A DNA stretch of 64,000 nt from Microbacterium sp. ET2 (GTDB taxonomy: Bacteria > Actinomycetota > Actinomycetes > Actinomycetales > Microbacteriaceae), in assembly GCF_030347395.1 (NCBI RefSeq), contig NZ_CP128170.1, positions 1,364,001 through 1,428,000 of the forward strand. The letters are read 5' to 3'. Position 1 is the first letter of the stretch; each line of letters starts with the position of its first letter. The notes beneath the pieces are model-generated. The model saw only the letters and a list, made by a program, of their open reading frames with translations, searched no databases and had not been told where the DNA came from. Below, piece by piece: positions 9,753 through 18,372 of the stretch. The position numbers were made by a program, and so were the translations under genes.

Positions 9753-11432
9753 TCAGTTGCTCTCGGCGTAGCGCTCCTGCGCGGCGTTGACGATGTCGAG
9801 GTACGCGGGCATGTTCATGCCCTCGAGCTCGGCCACATAGTCGTCCCACTCGTCCATCGACCGCTGGCCGAGGATGAATGCCGAGGTGTTCTGCCAGACG
9901 TGGTCCTTCAGAGAGGATTGGTAGAGCGAGACCTGCTCACGCTCGATCTCGTTCAGCGGCGCCGGCGGCGGCAGCTCGAGGACGTCCTTCGACGACATCG
10001 ACTCGACGAAGTCCAGCGCTTCGGGGCGGAGCATCGAACGGTCCAGAGCGACGGTCGATCCGTGCACGAGCGTGAAGACGCCGTTGGAGAATCCGTAGTC
10101 GGCCTGCAGGTTCTCCGGGGCGTCGGGGTTCAGACCCATCGCCGTGATGTTCTCGTTGAGAACCCAGGTGTCCTCACCGTCCTTGTCGTAGGTCACACCC
10201 TCGACACCCCACTTGGCGAACTCGAGCCCCTCGTCAGAGTAGTACAGCCAGTCGAGGAACTGCAGCATGGCCAGGAAGTTCTCCGAGTCCGCGGCCTCGG
10301 ACGAGAGCATGAAGCCGCTCACGAGCCGCTGGCCCGACTGGAAGTTGTCGCCGGCCGGACCGGCGGGAACGCGGATCATGCCGATCTCGGCATCCGTGCC
10401 GAGCTCCTCGATCGTGGAACGGTAGCGGACGATCTCCTGATCGTTCGTTCCCATCGCCAACGCCTGACCCGACGCGAACTTCTGCAGAGCCTGGTCGTCG
10501 TCTTGGGTGATCGCCTCGGGGTCGAGGAGTCCCTCCTCGACCAGCATCGCGTAGTACTCGACCATGTCGCGGTATCCGTCGCTGGCCCCGGCGTACTCGA
10601 ACTCCTCGCCGTTCCACCACAGACCCTGGCCGAAGCCCCATCCTCCGGTGGTGCCGAAGTTCGGCGACACGAAGCCGAGCGTGCCCTCGATCGGTCCGTT
10701 GGCCGACCACCGGTCTGTCATCGGATACAGGTCGGGATACGCCTCCTTGACCGTCCGGAGCTGCTCGGCGAATTCCTCGAACGACTCGGGCTCGAGGCTG
10801 AGGCCCAGCTCCTCCCAGATGTCCGTGCGCACGGCGTAGGAGTACTCGGGCCGCGGCTCCTCACGGAAGCCGGGGAAGAGGTAGTACTTGCCGTCCTCCT
10901 GGCGCAGGGCGTCGAGGTCGGGCTCCATCCCCCACTTCTCGACCTTGTCCATGTAGTTCGGCATGTACTGGACGAAGTCGCTCGCGGGGAGGATCGCCCC
11001 GCCCGCCACGAATGAGACCTCCTGACCCGGATAGGTCACCGAGACGATGTCGGGTGCGTCGCCCGCGCCAATCACGAGTGATTTGCGCTGATCCCACTCC
11101 GAGAGGGGAGCGCTGACGATGTCGAACGTGACGTTCTGGTTCGCCTCGAGCTCTTCGAAGAGCAGCCAGTTGTCGTCGATCGGGTAGTTCGGGTGGTCGC
11201 GGTAGAACAGACCGAACTCGACGGGCTCGGTCGCGGCGAAGGTGTCTCCCACCCCGTAGTCCTCCATCGCCCCGACATCCTTGCCGGTGAAGTCGAACTC
11301 GCCGCCTTCGGCGGTGCCGCCGTCGTCGGAGGCGGCGCAGCCGGTCAGCACCAGGGCGCCGGCGGTGAGCAGCGCACCGGCGAGAACCGCGCCGCGTCGC
11401 GCGCGTCCCTTCGGTCGAATCTGCTGTGTCAT
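9753..11432 (-). CDS. Sugar ABC transporter substrate-binding lipoprotein (LplA/YtcQ type)
   Basis: A 559-residue family-1 extracellular solute-binding protein. The signal peptide ends in a lipobox (LVLTGC, Cys32), so the mature protein is lipid-anchored outside the membrane. The length and aromatic-rich body are typical of LplA/YtcQ-type receptors for oligosaccharides, including aldouronic acids. It follows the two permease genes in the order lplB-lplC-lplA. No ATPase gene is present, as usual for this class, which relies on a shared MsmK/MsiK-type ATPase. Neighbouring alpha-glucuronidase and uronate genes suggest an aldouronic acid ligand, but the ligand cannot be deduced from sequence. Confidence 0.88.
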   Translation of the reverse strand: MTQQIRPKGRARRGAVLAGALLTAGALVLTGCAASDDGGTAEGGEFDFTGKDVGAMEDYGVGDTFAATEPVEFGLFYRDHPNYPIDDNWLLFEELEANQNVTFDIVSAPLSEWDQRKSLVIGAGDAPDIVSVTYPGQEVSFVAGGAILPASDFVQYMPNYMDKVEKWGMEPDLDALRQEDGKYYLFPGFREEPRPEYSYAVRTDIWEELGLSLEPESFEEFAEQLRTVKEAYPDLYPMTDRWSANGPIEGTLGFVSPNFGTTGGWGFGQGLWWNGEEFEYAGASDGYRDMVEYYAMLVEEGLLDPEAITQDDDQALQKFASGQALAMGTNDQEIVRYRSTIEELGTDAEIGMIRVPAGPAGDNFQSGQRLVSGFMLSSEAADSENFLAMLQFLDWLYYSDEGLEFAKWGVEGVTYDKDGEDTWVLNENITAMGLNPDAPENLQADYGFSNGVFTLVHGSTVALDRSMLRPEALDFVESMSSKDVLELPPPAPLNEIEREQVSLYQSSLKDHVWQNTSAFILGQRSMDEWDDYVAELEGMNMPAYLDIVNAAQERYAESN

Positions 11433-11472
11433 CGGGATTCCTTTCTGGGGGTGTGGATCGCGTATCTGCGGG

Positions 11473-12420
11473 TCACTGCTTGACGGAGCCGAGCATGACG
11501 CCGGAGACGAAGTACTTCTGGATGAAGGGGTAGAGACAGACGATGGGAAGCACCGTGAGGAGCATCGTCACGGCCTTGACGTTCGCGGCGACCTGCGCGG
11601 ATTCACCGGAGCCCATGCCTGCTCCGAGAGATTCGCCTCCGGTGGCGGCTGCCAGCAGGTTCCGCAGGTAGACGGTGACCGGATACAGCTCGGATTGATC
11701 GAGATAGAGGAAAGCGGTGAACCATGAATTCCAGAACGACACCGCATAGAAGAGCACCATCGTGGCGATGACAGCCTTGCTCAGGGGAAGAACGATGCGA
11801 AGAAGGATGCCGTAGGTCGTCAGCCCGTCGATCGCCGCCGCTTCCTCAAGATCTTCGGGGAAGTTCTCGAAGAAGGCCTTCATCACCAGGAGATTGAAGA
11901 TGCTTATCGCGTTCGGGATCACGATCGCCCAGATCGTGTTCTTGAATCCCAGGGTGTTGATCAGGATGTAGTTCGGGATGAGCCCGCCGTTGAAGAACAT
12001 GGTGAACACGGCGATGCCGATGAAGAACGCCCGGCCCTTGAGATGCCTCTTCGACAGCGCGTAGGCGAAGGACGTCGTGAGCACCATCGCGATGGCGGTC
12101 GCCACGACCGTGTAGACCACCGTGTTGCCGTAGTTCCGCCAGAACAGCGGGTCACTCATGACATACCCGAAGGTGGTGACATTGAACCCCATCGGGATGA
12201 GATTCACCTGCCCGGAGTTGATGTACGCCTCGGAGCTGAACGCCTGAGCGATGACGTTCAGGAAGGGGTAGAGGGTGATGAAGCAGATCGCCACGATGAG
12301 GACGGCGTTGATCACTCGGAACACCGTGTAGCTGCGGGAGTCCTTGATGCCGCCCTGCATGGAAGGTCGGAAGATCCTGTCGGCGCGCCGCCGGACCGGA
12401 GTACGGATGCTGGAGGTCAC
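11473..12420 (-). CDS. Carbohydrate ABC transporter permease (LplC/YtcP type)
   Basis: A 315-residue binding-protein-dependent transport permease with about six membrane helices and the EAA loop EEAAAIDGLTTYGILLRIVL, which contacts the ATPase. The GTG start at 12420 overlaps the stop of the upstream permease as GTGA, a typical coupled pair. The C-terminal PFIQKYFVSGVMLGSVKQ is characteristic of the LplC/YtcP subgroup. It forms the inner-membrane channel with the LplB-type partner and the lipoprotein encoded next. The frame is open much further upstream, but that stretch is a shadow of the preceding gene. Confidence 0.9.
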   Translation of the reverse strand: MTSSIRTPVRRRADRIFRPSMQGGIKDSRSYTVFRVINAVLIVAICFITLYPFLNVIAQAFSSEAYINSGQVNLIPMGFNVTTFGYVMSDPLFWRNYGNTVVYTVVATAIAMVLTTSFAYALSKRHLKGRAFFIGIAVFTMFFNGGLIPNYILINTLGFKNTIWAIVIPNAISIFNLLVMKAFFENFPEDLEEAAAIDGLTTYGILLRIVLPLSKAVIATMVLFYAVSFWNSWFTAFLYLDQSELYPVTVYLRNLLAAATGGESLGAGMGSGESAQVAANVKAVTMLLTVLPIVCLYPFIQKYFVSGVMLGSVKQ

Positions 12421-13430
12421 CACAGGCTCGTCCCCACTGCTCGGCGCGAGATCGCGTTGGCGGAAAGAATCAGAGTCAGACCGATGAGCGCCTCGAAGAG
12501 GCCGATCGCCGTGGCGTACGAGAAGTTGCTCGAGATGATGCCGACCCGATAGAGGTACGTGGATATGACATCGGCTGTGGGATACAGCAGGGGGTTGTAC
12601 AGCAGCAGCACCTTCTCGAAACCGACGGCCATGAATGTGCCGATGTTCAAGATGAGCAGCACGATCATCGTGGGCCGGATGCCCGGCAGCGTGACGTGCC
12701 AGATCTGGCGCCAGCGACTGGCGCCGTCGATGCGCGCGGCTTCGTAGAGCTGCGGGTCGATGGTGGTGAGTGCTGCGAGGTAGAGAATGGTCCCCCACCC
12801 GACCGTCTGCCAGATCTCGGAGCTCACGTATATCGTGCGGAACCATTCCGGCAGCTGCATGAACGGGATGGCCTCGCCCCCGAAGAACTCGATCCCCTGG
12901 TTGATGGAGCCGCGAAGTGCGGTGAGCTGGAGGACCATTCCGGCCACGATGACGATCGACATGAAGTGGGGCAGGTACGAAATGGACTGCGCGATGCGCT
13001 TGAAGCGCCGCGACCGCAGCTCATTGAACATCAGCGCGAGGATGATCGGCAACGGGAATACGATCGCGAGCGTCACCCCGCCCAGGATCACCGTGTTCCA
13101 GAAGGCCCGCCAGAAGGTCGGGTCGTTGATGAACAGCTCGACATAGCGCAGACCGACCCACTCATCGCCGAACATGCTCCCGCCAGGACGGAACCGGCGG
13201 AATGCGATGACATTGCCCGCCATCGGCACGTAGCGGAAGATCAAGAGGAAGATGATCGGAAGGACCAGCAGCGAGTAGAGGCGCCAATCGCGCTTCAGTG
13301 CCTTCCGCCAGGTACGGCGCTGCTTGGGCGGACGGGAACGCCCACCGTGGCCGGCCTTGTGATGCTCGTCCTCGGCCTCTTCGCGCAGCTCGATCGCGTC
13401 GGCGATGACGACGTTGCTGTTGACGGACAC
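12417..13430 (-). CDS. Carbohydrate ABC transporter permease (LplB type)
   Basis: A 337-residue permease with a charged cytoplasmic N-terminus (residues 1-45), about six helices and the EAA loop EAARIDGASRWRQIWHVTLP. The start is GTG at 13430, preceded by AAAGGAG. It is the first gene of a five-gene operon lplB-lplC-lplA-GH42-DUF624. The 186-bp region upstream is shared with the divergent esterase operon and contains a LacI-type operator at 13538-13551, so both operons are probably derepressed together. Confidence 0.9.
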   Translation of the reverse strand: MSVNSNVVIADAIELREEAEDEHHKAGHGGRSRPPKQRRTWRKALKRDWRLYSLLVLPIIFLLIFRYVPMAGNVIAFRRFRPGGSMFGDEWVGLRYVELFINDPTFWRAFWNTVILGGVTLAIVFPLPIILALMFNELRSRRFKRIAQSISYLPHFMSIVIVAGMVLQLTALRGSINQGIEFFGGEAIPFMQLPEWFRTIYVSSEIWQTVGWGTILYLAALTTIDPQLYEAARIDGASRWRQIWHVTLPGIRPTMIVLLILNIGTFMAVGFEKVLLLYNPLLYPTADVISTYLYRVGIISSNFSYATAIGLFEALIGLTLILSANAISRRAVGTSLW

Positions 13431-13537
13431 TGCGCTCCTTTGCGGGTGGTCAGCTCTCAGAGAGGCTTGCTGTTTCGAGGGGGAAACTTTCGTCTTCCCC
13501 TGCGATACCCGATGACGCTAACCTCTGGAAGGATCGA

Positions 13538-13551
13538 TGTCAACGTTTTCA
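13538..13551. promoter_or_regulatory. LacI-type operator between the importer operon and the esterase-uxuB-manD operon
   Basis: TGTCAACGTTTTCA, centred on CG at 13544-13545, matches TGTAAACGTTTACA at 12 of 14 positions, the best match in the window. It lies 66 bp before the esterase start and 108 bp before lplB, so one repressor could control both divergent operons. Confidence 0.65.
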
Positions 13552-13616
13552 TTCGATCTCGCCTCAGGGATACCGCCGCGTCCGGCGGATCACGAAACGA
13601 TGGGAGAACCCCCGCA

Positions 13617-14615
13617 ATGGCGCGCTTCGACCTGCCGGAATCACAACTCCGGACCTACCGTCCCGACGTGCCCGAACCTCCGGGCTTCGACTCCTTCTGG
13701 CGGGAGACGCTGGCGGACGCCCGTGCGCAGGCCACCGGCATCCGGCGCACTCCCGCGACCGCTCCGCTGGATCTGGTGACTGTGGAGGACGTCCTCTTCC
13801 CGGGCTTCGCCGGCGACCGCGTGCGGGCCTGGCTCGTGCTTCCCTCCGGTGCGCCCGAACCGCTTCCCGCCGTGGTGGAGTTCGTCGGGTACGGCCGCGG
13901 TCGCGGCCTGCCGCACGAGCGGCTTCACTGGCCCGCGGCCGGATTCGCCCAGCTCATCGTCGACACGCGGGGCCAAGGATCGACGTCGGGCACCGGCGGG
14001 CAGACGGCGGATCCCCACGGGGCCGGTCCGGCAACCGCGGGCTTCTTGACCCGTGGCATCGAGAATCCCTTCGACTACTACTACCGACGGGTGTTCACGG
14101 ATGCGGTACGCGCTGTCGACGCCCTTCGTGAGGTGCCGGAGGTGGATCCGTCGCGGATCGCGGTGACCGGGAACAGCCAGGGCGGCGCAATCGCCATCGC
14201 TGCCGCTGGCCTGTCCGAGGGACTCGTGGGCGCGCTTCCGAACGTGCCGATCCTGTGCGACCTCCCCCGTGTGATCGGACTCACCGACGCCGACCCGCAC
14301 GCCGAGCTCACCAGGTACCTCGCCGTCCACCGCGATGCGACCGAGCGGGTCTTCGACACGTTGTCTTACTTCGACGGCGTCGCCTTCGCCCGCCGCGCGA
14401 CGGCTCCGGCGCTGTTCGGTGCGGCGCTCATGGACACCATCGCACCCCCCTCGGGCGTCTTCGCCGCCGCGAATCAGTGGGGCGCCGGTGCGGAGACGAT
14501 CACCTATGCCTGGAACGGTCACGAGGCGGGTGAGGGCGCGCACTGGGTGCACCAGGCGGAGTGGCTGCGGGCACGAGTGCGACAGCTCGCCGCGGCATCG
14601 GTGGCCGCCCGATGA
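13617..14615 (+). CDS. Acetylxylan esterase / cephalosporin C deacetylase family, CE7
   Basis: A 332-residue alpha/beta-hydrolase removing acetyl groups from xylo-oligosaccharides. All three CE7 signatures are present and correctly spaced: RGQ (118-120), GNSQG (185-189, nucleophile Ser187) and HE (302-303, catalytic His302). Asp273 (LMDTIAPP) is the likely third triad member. There is no signal peptide, so it acts on imported acetylated oligosaccharides. The ATG at 13617 gives the usual N-terminus (FDLPESQLRTY). The gene overlaps uxuB by ATGA. It begins the plus-strand operon controlled by the operator at 13538-13551. Confidence 0.92.
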   Translation: MARFDLPESQLRTYRPDVPEPPGFDSFWRETLADARAQATGIRRTPATAPLDLVTVEDVLFPGFAGDRVRAWLVLPSGAPEPLPAVVEFVGYGRGRGLPHERLHWPAAGFAQLIVDTRGQGSTSGTGGQTADPHGAGPATAGFLTRGIENPFDYYYRRVFTDAVRAVDALREVPEVDPSRIAVTGNSQGGAIAIAAAGLSEGLVGALPNVPILCDLPRVIGLTDADPHAELTRYLAVHRDATERVFDTLSYFDGVAFARRATAPALFGAALMDTIAPPSGVFAAANQWGAGAETITYAWNGHEAGEGAHWVHQAEWLRARVRQLAAASVAAR

Positions 14616-15928
14616 CGCCGCCCCCTCCGCCACGTCTGACCCGCGACGCGCTCGTCGAGGCCGGTCGCGCCCGTCGCCCCGCGCCCATCAGGATCGTCCA
14701 CATCGGCATCGGCGCCTTCCACCGCACGCATCAGGCCTGGTACACCTCCCGCGCCGGTGATGCGGAGAACTGGGGAATCGCCGGGTTCACCGGACGCAGC
14801 CCTGGGGTGGCCGATCAGCTGGCCGCCCAAGGCGGGGTGTACACCTTGGTCGAGCGCGGGCGGGACGGCGATCGCTTCCATATCGTGGACAGCATCAGTG
14901 AAGCGCGCGCCTCCGTGGATCTCGACCGCTTCGTCGCGCTGGTCTCGGCACCCGCGACGTCAGTCGTCAGCATGACGATCACCGAAGCGGGCTACTACCT
15001 GGCTGCCGACGGACGTCTCGACACCGATCATCCCGACGTCGTCGCCGACCTGACGGCCCTCCGGGACGGCCGCCCGGGTGTCCTCCACACGCCCGCTGCG
15101 CGGCTGACCCTCGCCCTGCGCGATCGAGCCGCCAAGGGAGCCGGTCCGATCGCCGTGGTGCCCTGCGACAACCTGCCCGACAACGGCCGCGCGATCGAGC
15201 GTTCGGTCACCGATGTCGCCGTCGCGCTCGGCTGGGATCCCACCGCATGGCAGGTGTCGTTCGTCTCCACGAGCATCGATCGCATCACCCCCCACACGAC
15301 GCCAAATGACCTTCGCGCGGTCGAGGACGCCACGGGCTTCCGCGACGAGGCCGCGGTGGTGGCCGAGCCATTCTCGGACTGGGTCCTTGCCGGTGACTTC
15401 CCCGCAGGACGTCCGCGCTGGGAGGACACCGGCGCGCGCTTCGTCGGCGACATCGCCCCCTTCGAACGCCGGAAGCTGTTGATGCTCAACGGCGGGCATT
15501 TAGCGCTCGCGTTCCGAGGTCTACTCCGCGGCTGCACCACGGTGGCCGAGGCCATGGGTGATCCCGCTTGCCGAGTAGCACTCGACCGGTTCTGGGACGA
15601 GGCGGAACGCGCCGTCGGAGCCGGCGCGGAGACCGCAGGCTATCGCCGCCAACTCGTCGAGCGCTTCGAGAACGACCGCATCGGTCATCGACTCGACCAG
15701 ATCGCCGTGGACACCGCCACGAAAGTGCGGCTGCGGGTGCTGCCCGTCCTCTCCGCCGAACGAGAGGTCGGGGGCCTCGCGGACGGTGCGCTCGGCGTTA
15801 TCCGCGATTGGTCTGTCGGCGCCCGCCGCGGGGCGTTCCCCGCGGGGATCACGCGGCTCGACGATCTGACGTCGGGCGCGACATCGGTCGACCGCGAACT
15901 CATATCGGCTGCGATCGTCGCCAGCTGA
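14612..15928 (+). CDS. uxuB: Fructuronate reductase / mannitol dehydrogenase family
   Basis: A 438-residue polyol-specific long-chain dehydrogenase. It is expected to reduce D-fructuronate to D-mannonate with NADH, linking UxaC to ManD. The Rossmann N-terminus reads [20 protein letters not shown]. The family motifs [10 protein letters not shown] and [14 protein letters not shown] are present, the latter containing the catalytic Lys/Asn/His region. The ATG overlaps the esterase stop as ATGA; manD copy 2 follows after 31 bp. Mannitol, tagaturonate and arabinitol dehydrogenases share the fold, but the manD neighbour favours fructuronate. Confidence 0.9.
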   Translation: MTPPPPPRLTRDALVEAGRARRPAPIRIVHIGIGAFHRTHQAWYTSRAGDAENWGIAGFTGRSPGVADQLAAQGGVYTLVERGRDGDRFHIVDSISEARASVDLDRFVALVSAPATSVVSMTITEAGYYLAADGRLDTDHPDVVADLTALRDGRPGVLHTPAARLTLALRDRAAKGAGPIAVVPCDNLPDNGRAIERSVTDVAVALGWDPTAWQVSFVSTSIDRITPHTTPNDLRAVEDATGFRDEAAVVAEPFSDWVLAGDFPAGRPRWEDTGARFVGDIAPFERRKLLMLNGGHLALAFRGLLRGCTTVAEAMGDPACRVALDRFWDEAERAVGAGAETAGYRRQLVERFENDRIGHRLDQIAVDTATKVRLRVLPVLSAEREVGGLADGALGVIRDWSVGARRGAFPAGITRLDDLTSGATSVDRELISAAIVAS

Positions 15929-15959
15929 GCCACCGCATCCATCCGCGAAGGAGACCGCC

Positions 15960-17198
15960 ATGAACATCGAACGCGCCGAAGTGATCGTCACGAGCCCCGA
16001 CCGCAACTTCGTGACCCTGAAATTGACGACCGACGACGGCCTCACCGGCCTCGGCGACGCCACCCTGAACGGGCGCGAGCTCGCGGTCGTCTCCTACCTG
16101 CGCGACCACATCGTGCCGTTGCTACTCGGCCGCGACGCGCACCGCATCGAGGATACGTGGCAGTTCCTCTACCGCAGCGCTTACTGGCGGCGCGGTCCGG
16201 TCACGATGGCCGCGATCGCCGCCGTCGACATGGCGCTGTGGGATATCAAGGGCAAGGCTGCCGGCATGCCGGTGTACCAGTTGCTCGGCGGCGCCTCGCG
16301 CACCGGGTTGCTCGCCTATGGACACGCCTCGGGCAAAGAGCTGCCGGAGTTGTTCGACAGCATCCGGGCGCACCAGGAGCAGGGATACCGCGCCATCCGT
16401 GTTCAGACCGGAGTGCCCGGCCTGACATCGATCTACGGCATCGCGTCGAACGCGACGTACGAAGCCAACACGGATGTGCGCTACGACCACGAGCCTGCCC
16501 AGCGCGGAGCGGTGCCTGCACAGGAAGACTGGGACACCCGGTCCTACCTGCGCCACGTGCCCACGGTCTTCGAGGCCGTCCGCCATGAGTTCGGTGCCGA
16601 GATTCCCCTTCTGCACGACGCGCACCATCGGCTGACTCCGATCCAGGCAGCGCAGCTCGGCAAGAGCGTGGAATCTTTCGATCTGTTCTGGCTGGAGGAC
16701 TGCACCCCTGCCGAGAACCAGGAGGCTCTCCGCCTCGTTCGCACGCACACCACCACGCCGCTTGCGATCGGTGAGATCTTCAACACCGTCTGGGACTATC
16801 AGCAGATCATCCGAGAGCAGCTCATCGACTACGTCCGATCGGCGGTCACACACACCGGAGGCATCTCCCACCTGAAAAAGGTGCTCGACTATGCCGCTCA
16901 GTATCAGATCAAGTCGGGGATGCACGGCCCCACCGACATCTCCCCAGTAGGCATGGCCGCCGCCATGCACCTCGGTCTGTCGATCCACAACTTCGGCATT
17001 CAGGAATACATGCAGCACGGGGAGAAGACGAACTCCGTCTTCCGCACGTCTTTCACCTGGGAGGACGGCATGCTCCATCCCGGCGACGAACCGGGTCTGG
17101 GCGTGCACCTCGACGCCGATAATGCCGGGCGCTACCCGTACGTACAGGCTTATCTGCCGTACAACCGTCTCGCCGACGGCACGGTCCACGACTGGTGA
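15960..17198 (+). CDS. manD: D-mannonate dehydratase, enolase superfamily (copy 2)
   Basis: This 412-residue protein catalyses D-mannonate to 2-keto-3-deoxygluconate. Metal ligands are Asp220, Glu246 and Glu272, with His222 nearby. Arg147 and Tyr159 fall at the same residue numbers as the catalytic Arg/Tyr pair reported for characterised ManD, and the loop ([14 protein letters not shown]) resembles those enzymes more than copy 1 does. GAAGGAGA lies just before the start. It ends the esterase-uxuB-manD operon and is followed by a LacI gene on the same strand. Of the two copies, this looks the more canonical mannonate dehydratase. Confidence 0.93.
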   Translation: MNIERAEVIVTSPDRNFVTLKLTTDDGLTGLGDATLNGRELAVVSYLRDHIVPLLLGRDAHRIEDTWQFLYRSAYWRRGPVTMAAIAAVDMALWDIKGKAAGMPVYQLLGGASRTGLLAYGHASGKELPELFDSIRAHQEQGYRAIRVQTGVPGLTSIYGIASNATYEANTDVRYDHEPAQRGAVPAQEDWDTRSYLRHVPTVFEAVRHEFGAEIPLLHDAHHRLTPIQAAQLGKSVESFDLFWLEDCTPAENQEALRLVRTHTTTPLAIGEIFNTVWDYQQIIREQLIDYVRSAVTHTGGISHLKKVLDYAAQYQIKSGMHGPTDISPVGMAAAMHLGLSIHNFGIQEYMQHGEKTNSVFRTSFTWEDGMLHPGDEPGLGVHLDADNAGRYPYVQAYLPYNRLADGTVHDW

Positions 17199-17232
17199 GA
17201 GCGGCCGACGGGACGCGTTCTATGATCACGCA

Positions 17233-18273
17233 ATGAGCACAAGCGGCACGCGCGTCACGCTGGCGCAGCTGGCCGAGGAGGCCGGGGTCTCGATCGCGAC
17301 GATGTCGAAGGTCCTCAACGGCCGGACGGATGTCGCCTCGGCGACCCGGGCGCGGATCGAGCAGCTCCTCGCAGAGCACGGCTACACCCGCCGTGCGGCC
17401 AGCCGACGCAGCGACTACGTCGAGCTGGTCCTCCACGAGCTCGAGCCGAGCTGGTCGGCGGACATGATCACCGGGGTGGAGACCGTCGCGGCGGAAGCGG
17501 GGCTGTCGACCGTGCTCACGCTCAGCGGCGACCGGCACGCACCCGGCGACGAGTGGATCGACGGCGTCCTGCGCCGGAGCCCGGCCGCCGTCATCCTCGT
17601 CTTCTCGGACCTCGCGCCCGCCCACCGCGACAAACTCAAGCGGCGCGGCATCCCGTTCGTCATCGTCGACCCGTCCGGCGATCCGGCCGCCGACGTGCCG
17701 GCGGTCGGATCGGCGAACTGGACGGGAGGCCTCGTGGCCACCCGGCACCTCATCGAACTCGGACATCGGCGGATCGCCGCCATCACCGGACCTTCCGACG
17801 CGCTGTGCTCCCACGCGCGCCTCGACGGCTACCGCTCGGCGATGAATGCCGCGGGGCTCCCTGTCGATCCGAATTGGGTGCGCTTCGGCGACTTCCACCC
17901 CTCGGGCGGCGAGGTGTGGGCACGTGAGCTCCTCGCTCTCGAGGAACGCCCGACGGCGATCTTCGCGGGGAGCGACCTGCAGGCGATCGGCGTCATCGCC
18001 GCGGCACGGGCAGCCGGGCTGGACGTCCCCACCGACCTGTCGGTCGTCGGGTACGACGACATCGCTCTGGCGCGCTGGTTCAGCCCGCAGCTCACGACCA
18101 TCCATCAGCCGCTGCGCCGGATGGGCGAGGAGGCGACCCGGCTCGCGCTCCGGCTGGGCACGGGCGGCCAGCCGGAAACGCTGCGCATGGATCTCGCCAC
18201 TCACCTGGTGGTGCGGGAGAGCACGGCGCCGGCGCAGCCGCGACCCGACGCCCGAGCGGCCGTCGAAACTTAA
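17233..18273 (+). CDS. LacI-family transcriptional regulator (xylanase/uronate region)
   Basis: A 346-residue LacI-family regulator. The HTH is TLAQLAEEAGVSIATMSKVL (residues 9-28), followed by effector-domain motifs LGHRRIAAITGPSDALCSHA and LSVVGYDDIALARWFSPQLT. It starts 34 bp after manD copy 2 and may be transcribed with it. Its stop lies 11 bp before an AACGTT-type site in front of the xylanase gene. It resembles XylR-type xylose/xylan repressors of actinobacteria by context and effector-domain motifs, but its ligand is not determinable. It is one of three LacI proteins in this region. Confidence 0.88.
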   Translation: MSTSGTRVTLAQLAEEAGVSIATMSKVLNGRTDVASATRARIEQLLAEHGYTRRAASRRSDYVELVLHELEPSWSADMITGVETVAAEAGLSTVLTLSGDRHAPGDEWIDGVLRRSPAAVILVFSDLAPAHRDKLKRRGIPFVIVDPSGDPAADVPAVGSANWTGGLVATRHLIELGHRRIAAITGPSDALCSHARLDGYRSAMNAAGLPVDPNWVRFGDFHPSGGEVWARELLALEERPTAIFAGSDLQAIGVIAAARAAGLDVPTDLSVVGYDDIALARWFSPQLTTIHQPLRRMGEEATRLALRLGTGGQPETLRMDLATHLVVRESTAPAQPRPDARAAVET

Positions 18274-18283
18274 GTGACGTGTT

Positions 18284-18297
18284 TCGTAACGTTTAGA
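18284..18297. promoter_or_regulatory. Weak LacI-type operator upstream of the xylanase gene
   Basis: TCGTAACGTTTAGA, centred on CG at 18290-18291, matches TGTAAACGTTTACA at 10 of 14 positions. It lies 75 bp before the xylanase start, in the 99-bp gap after the LacI gene. The match is weaker than at the other sites. Confidence 0.45.
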
Positions 18298-18372
18298 TGA
18301 GGAAGGCCCTCACCCCGCTTCTGCGCACATAGGTTTGCGACCACGACAAACCCCGCGCAAAGGAGCGTATTC

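Noticed and set aside
13641..14633. Long minus-strand frame opposite the acetylxylan esterase
   Set aside because: It overlaps a gene with a complete CE7 triad and shows no domain of its own.
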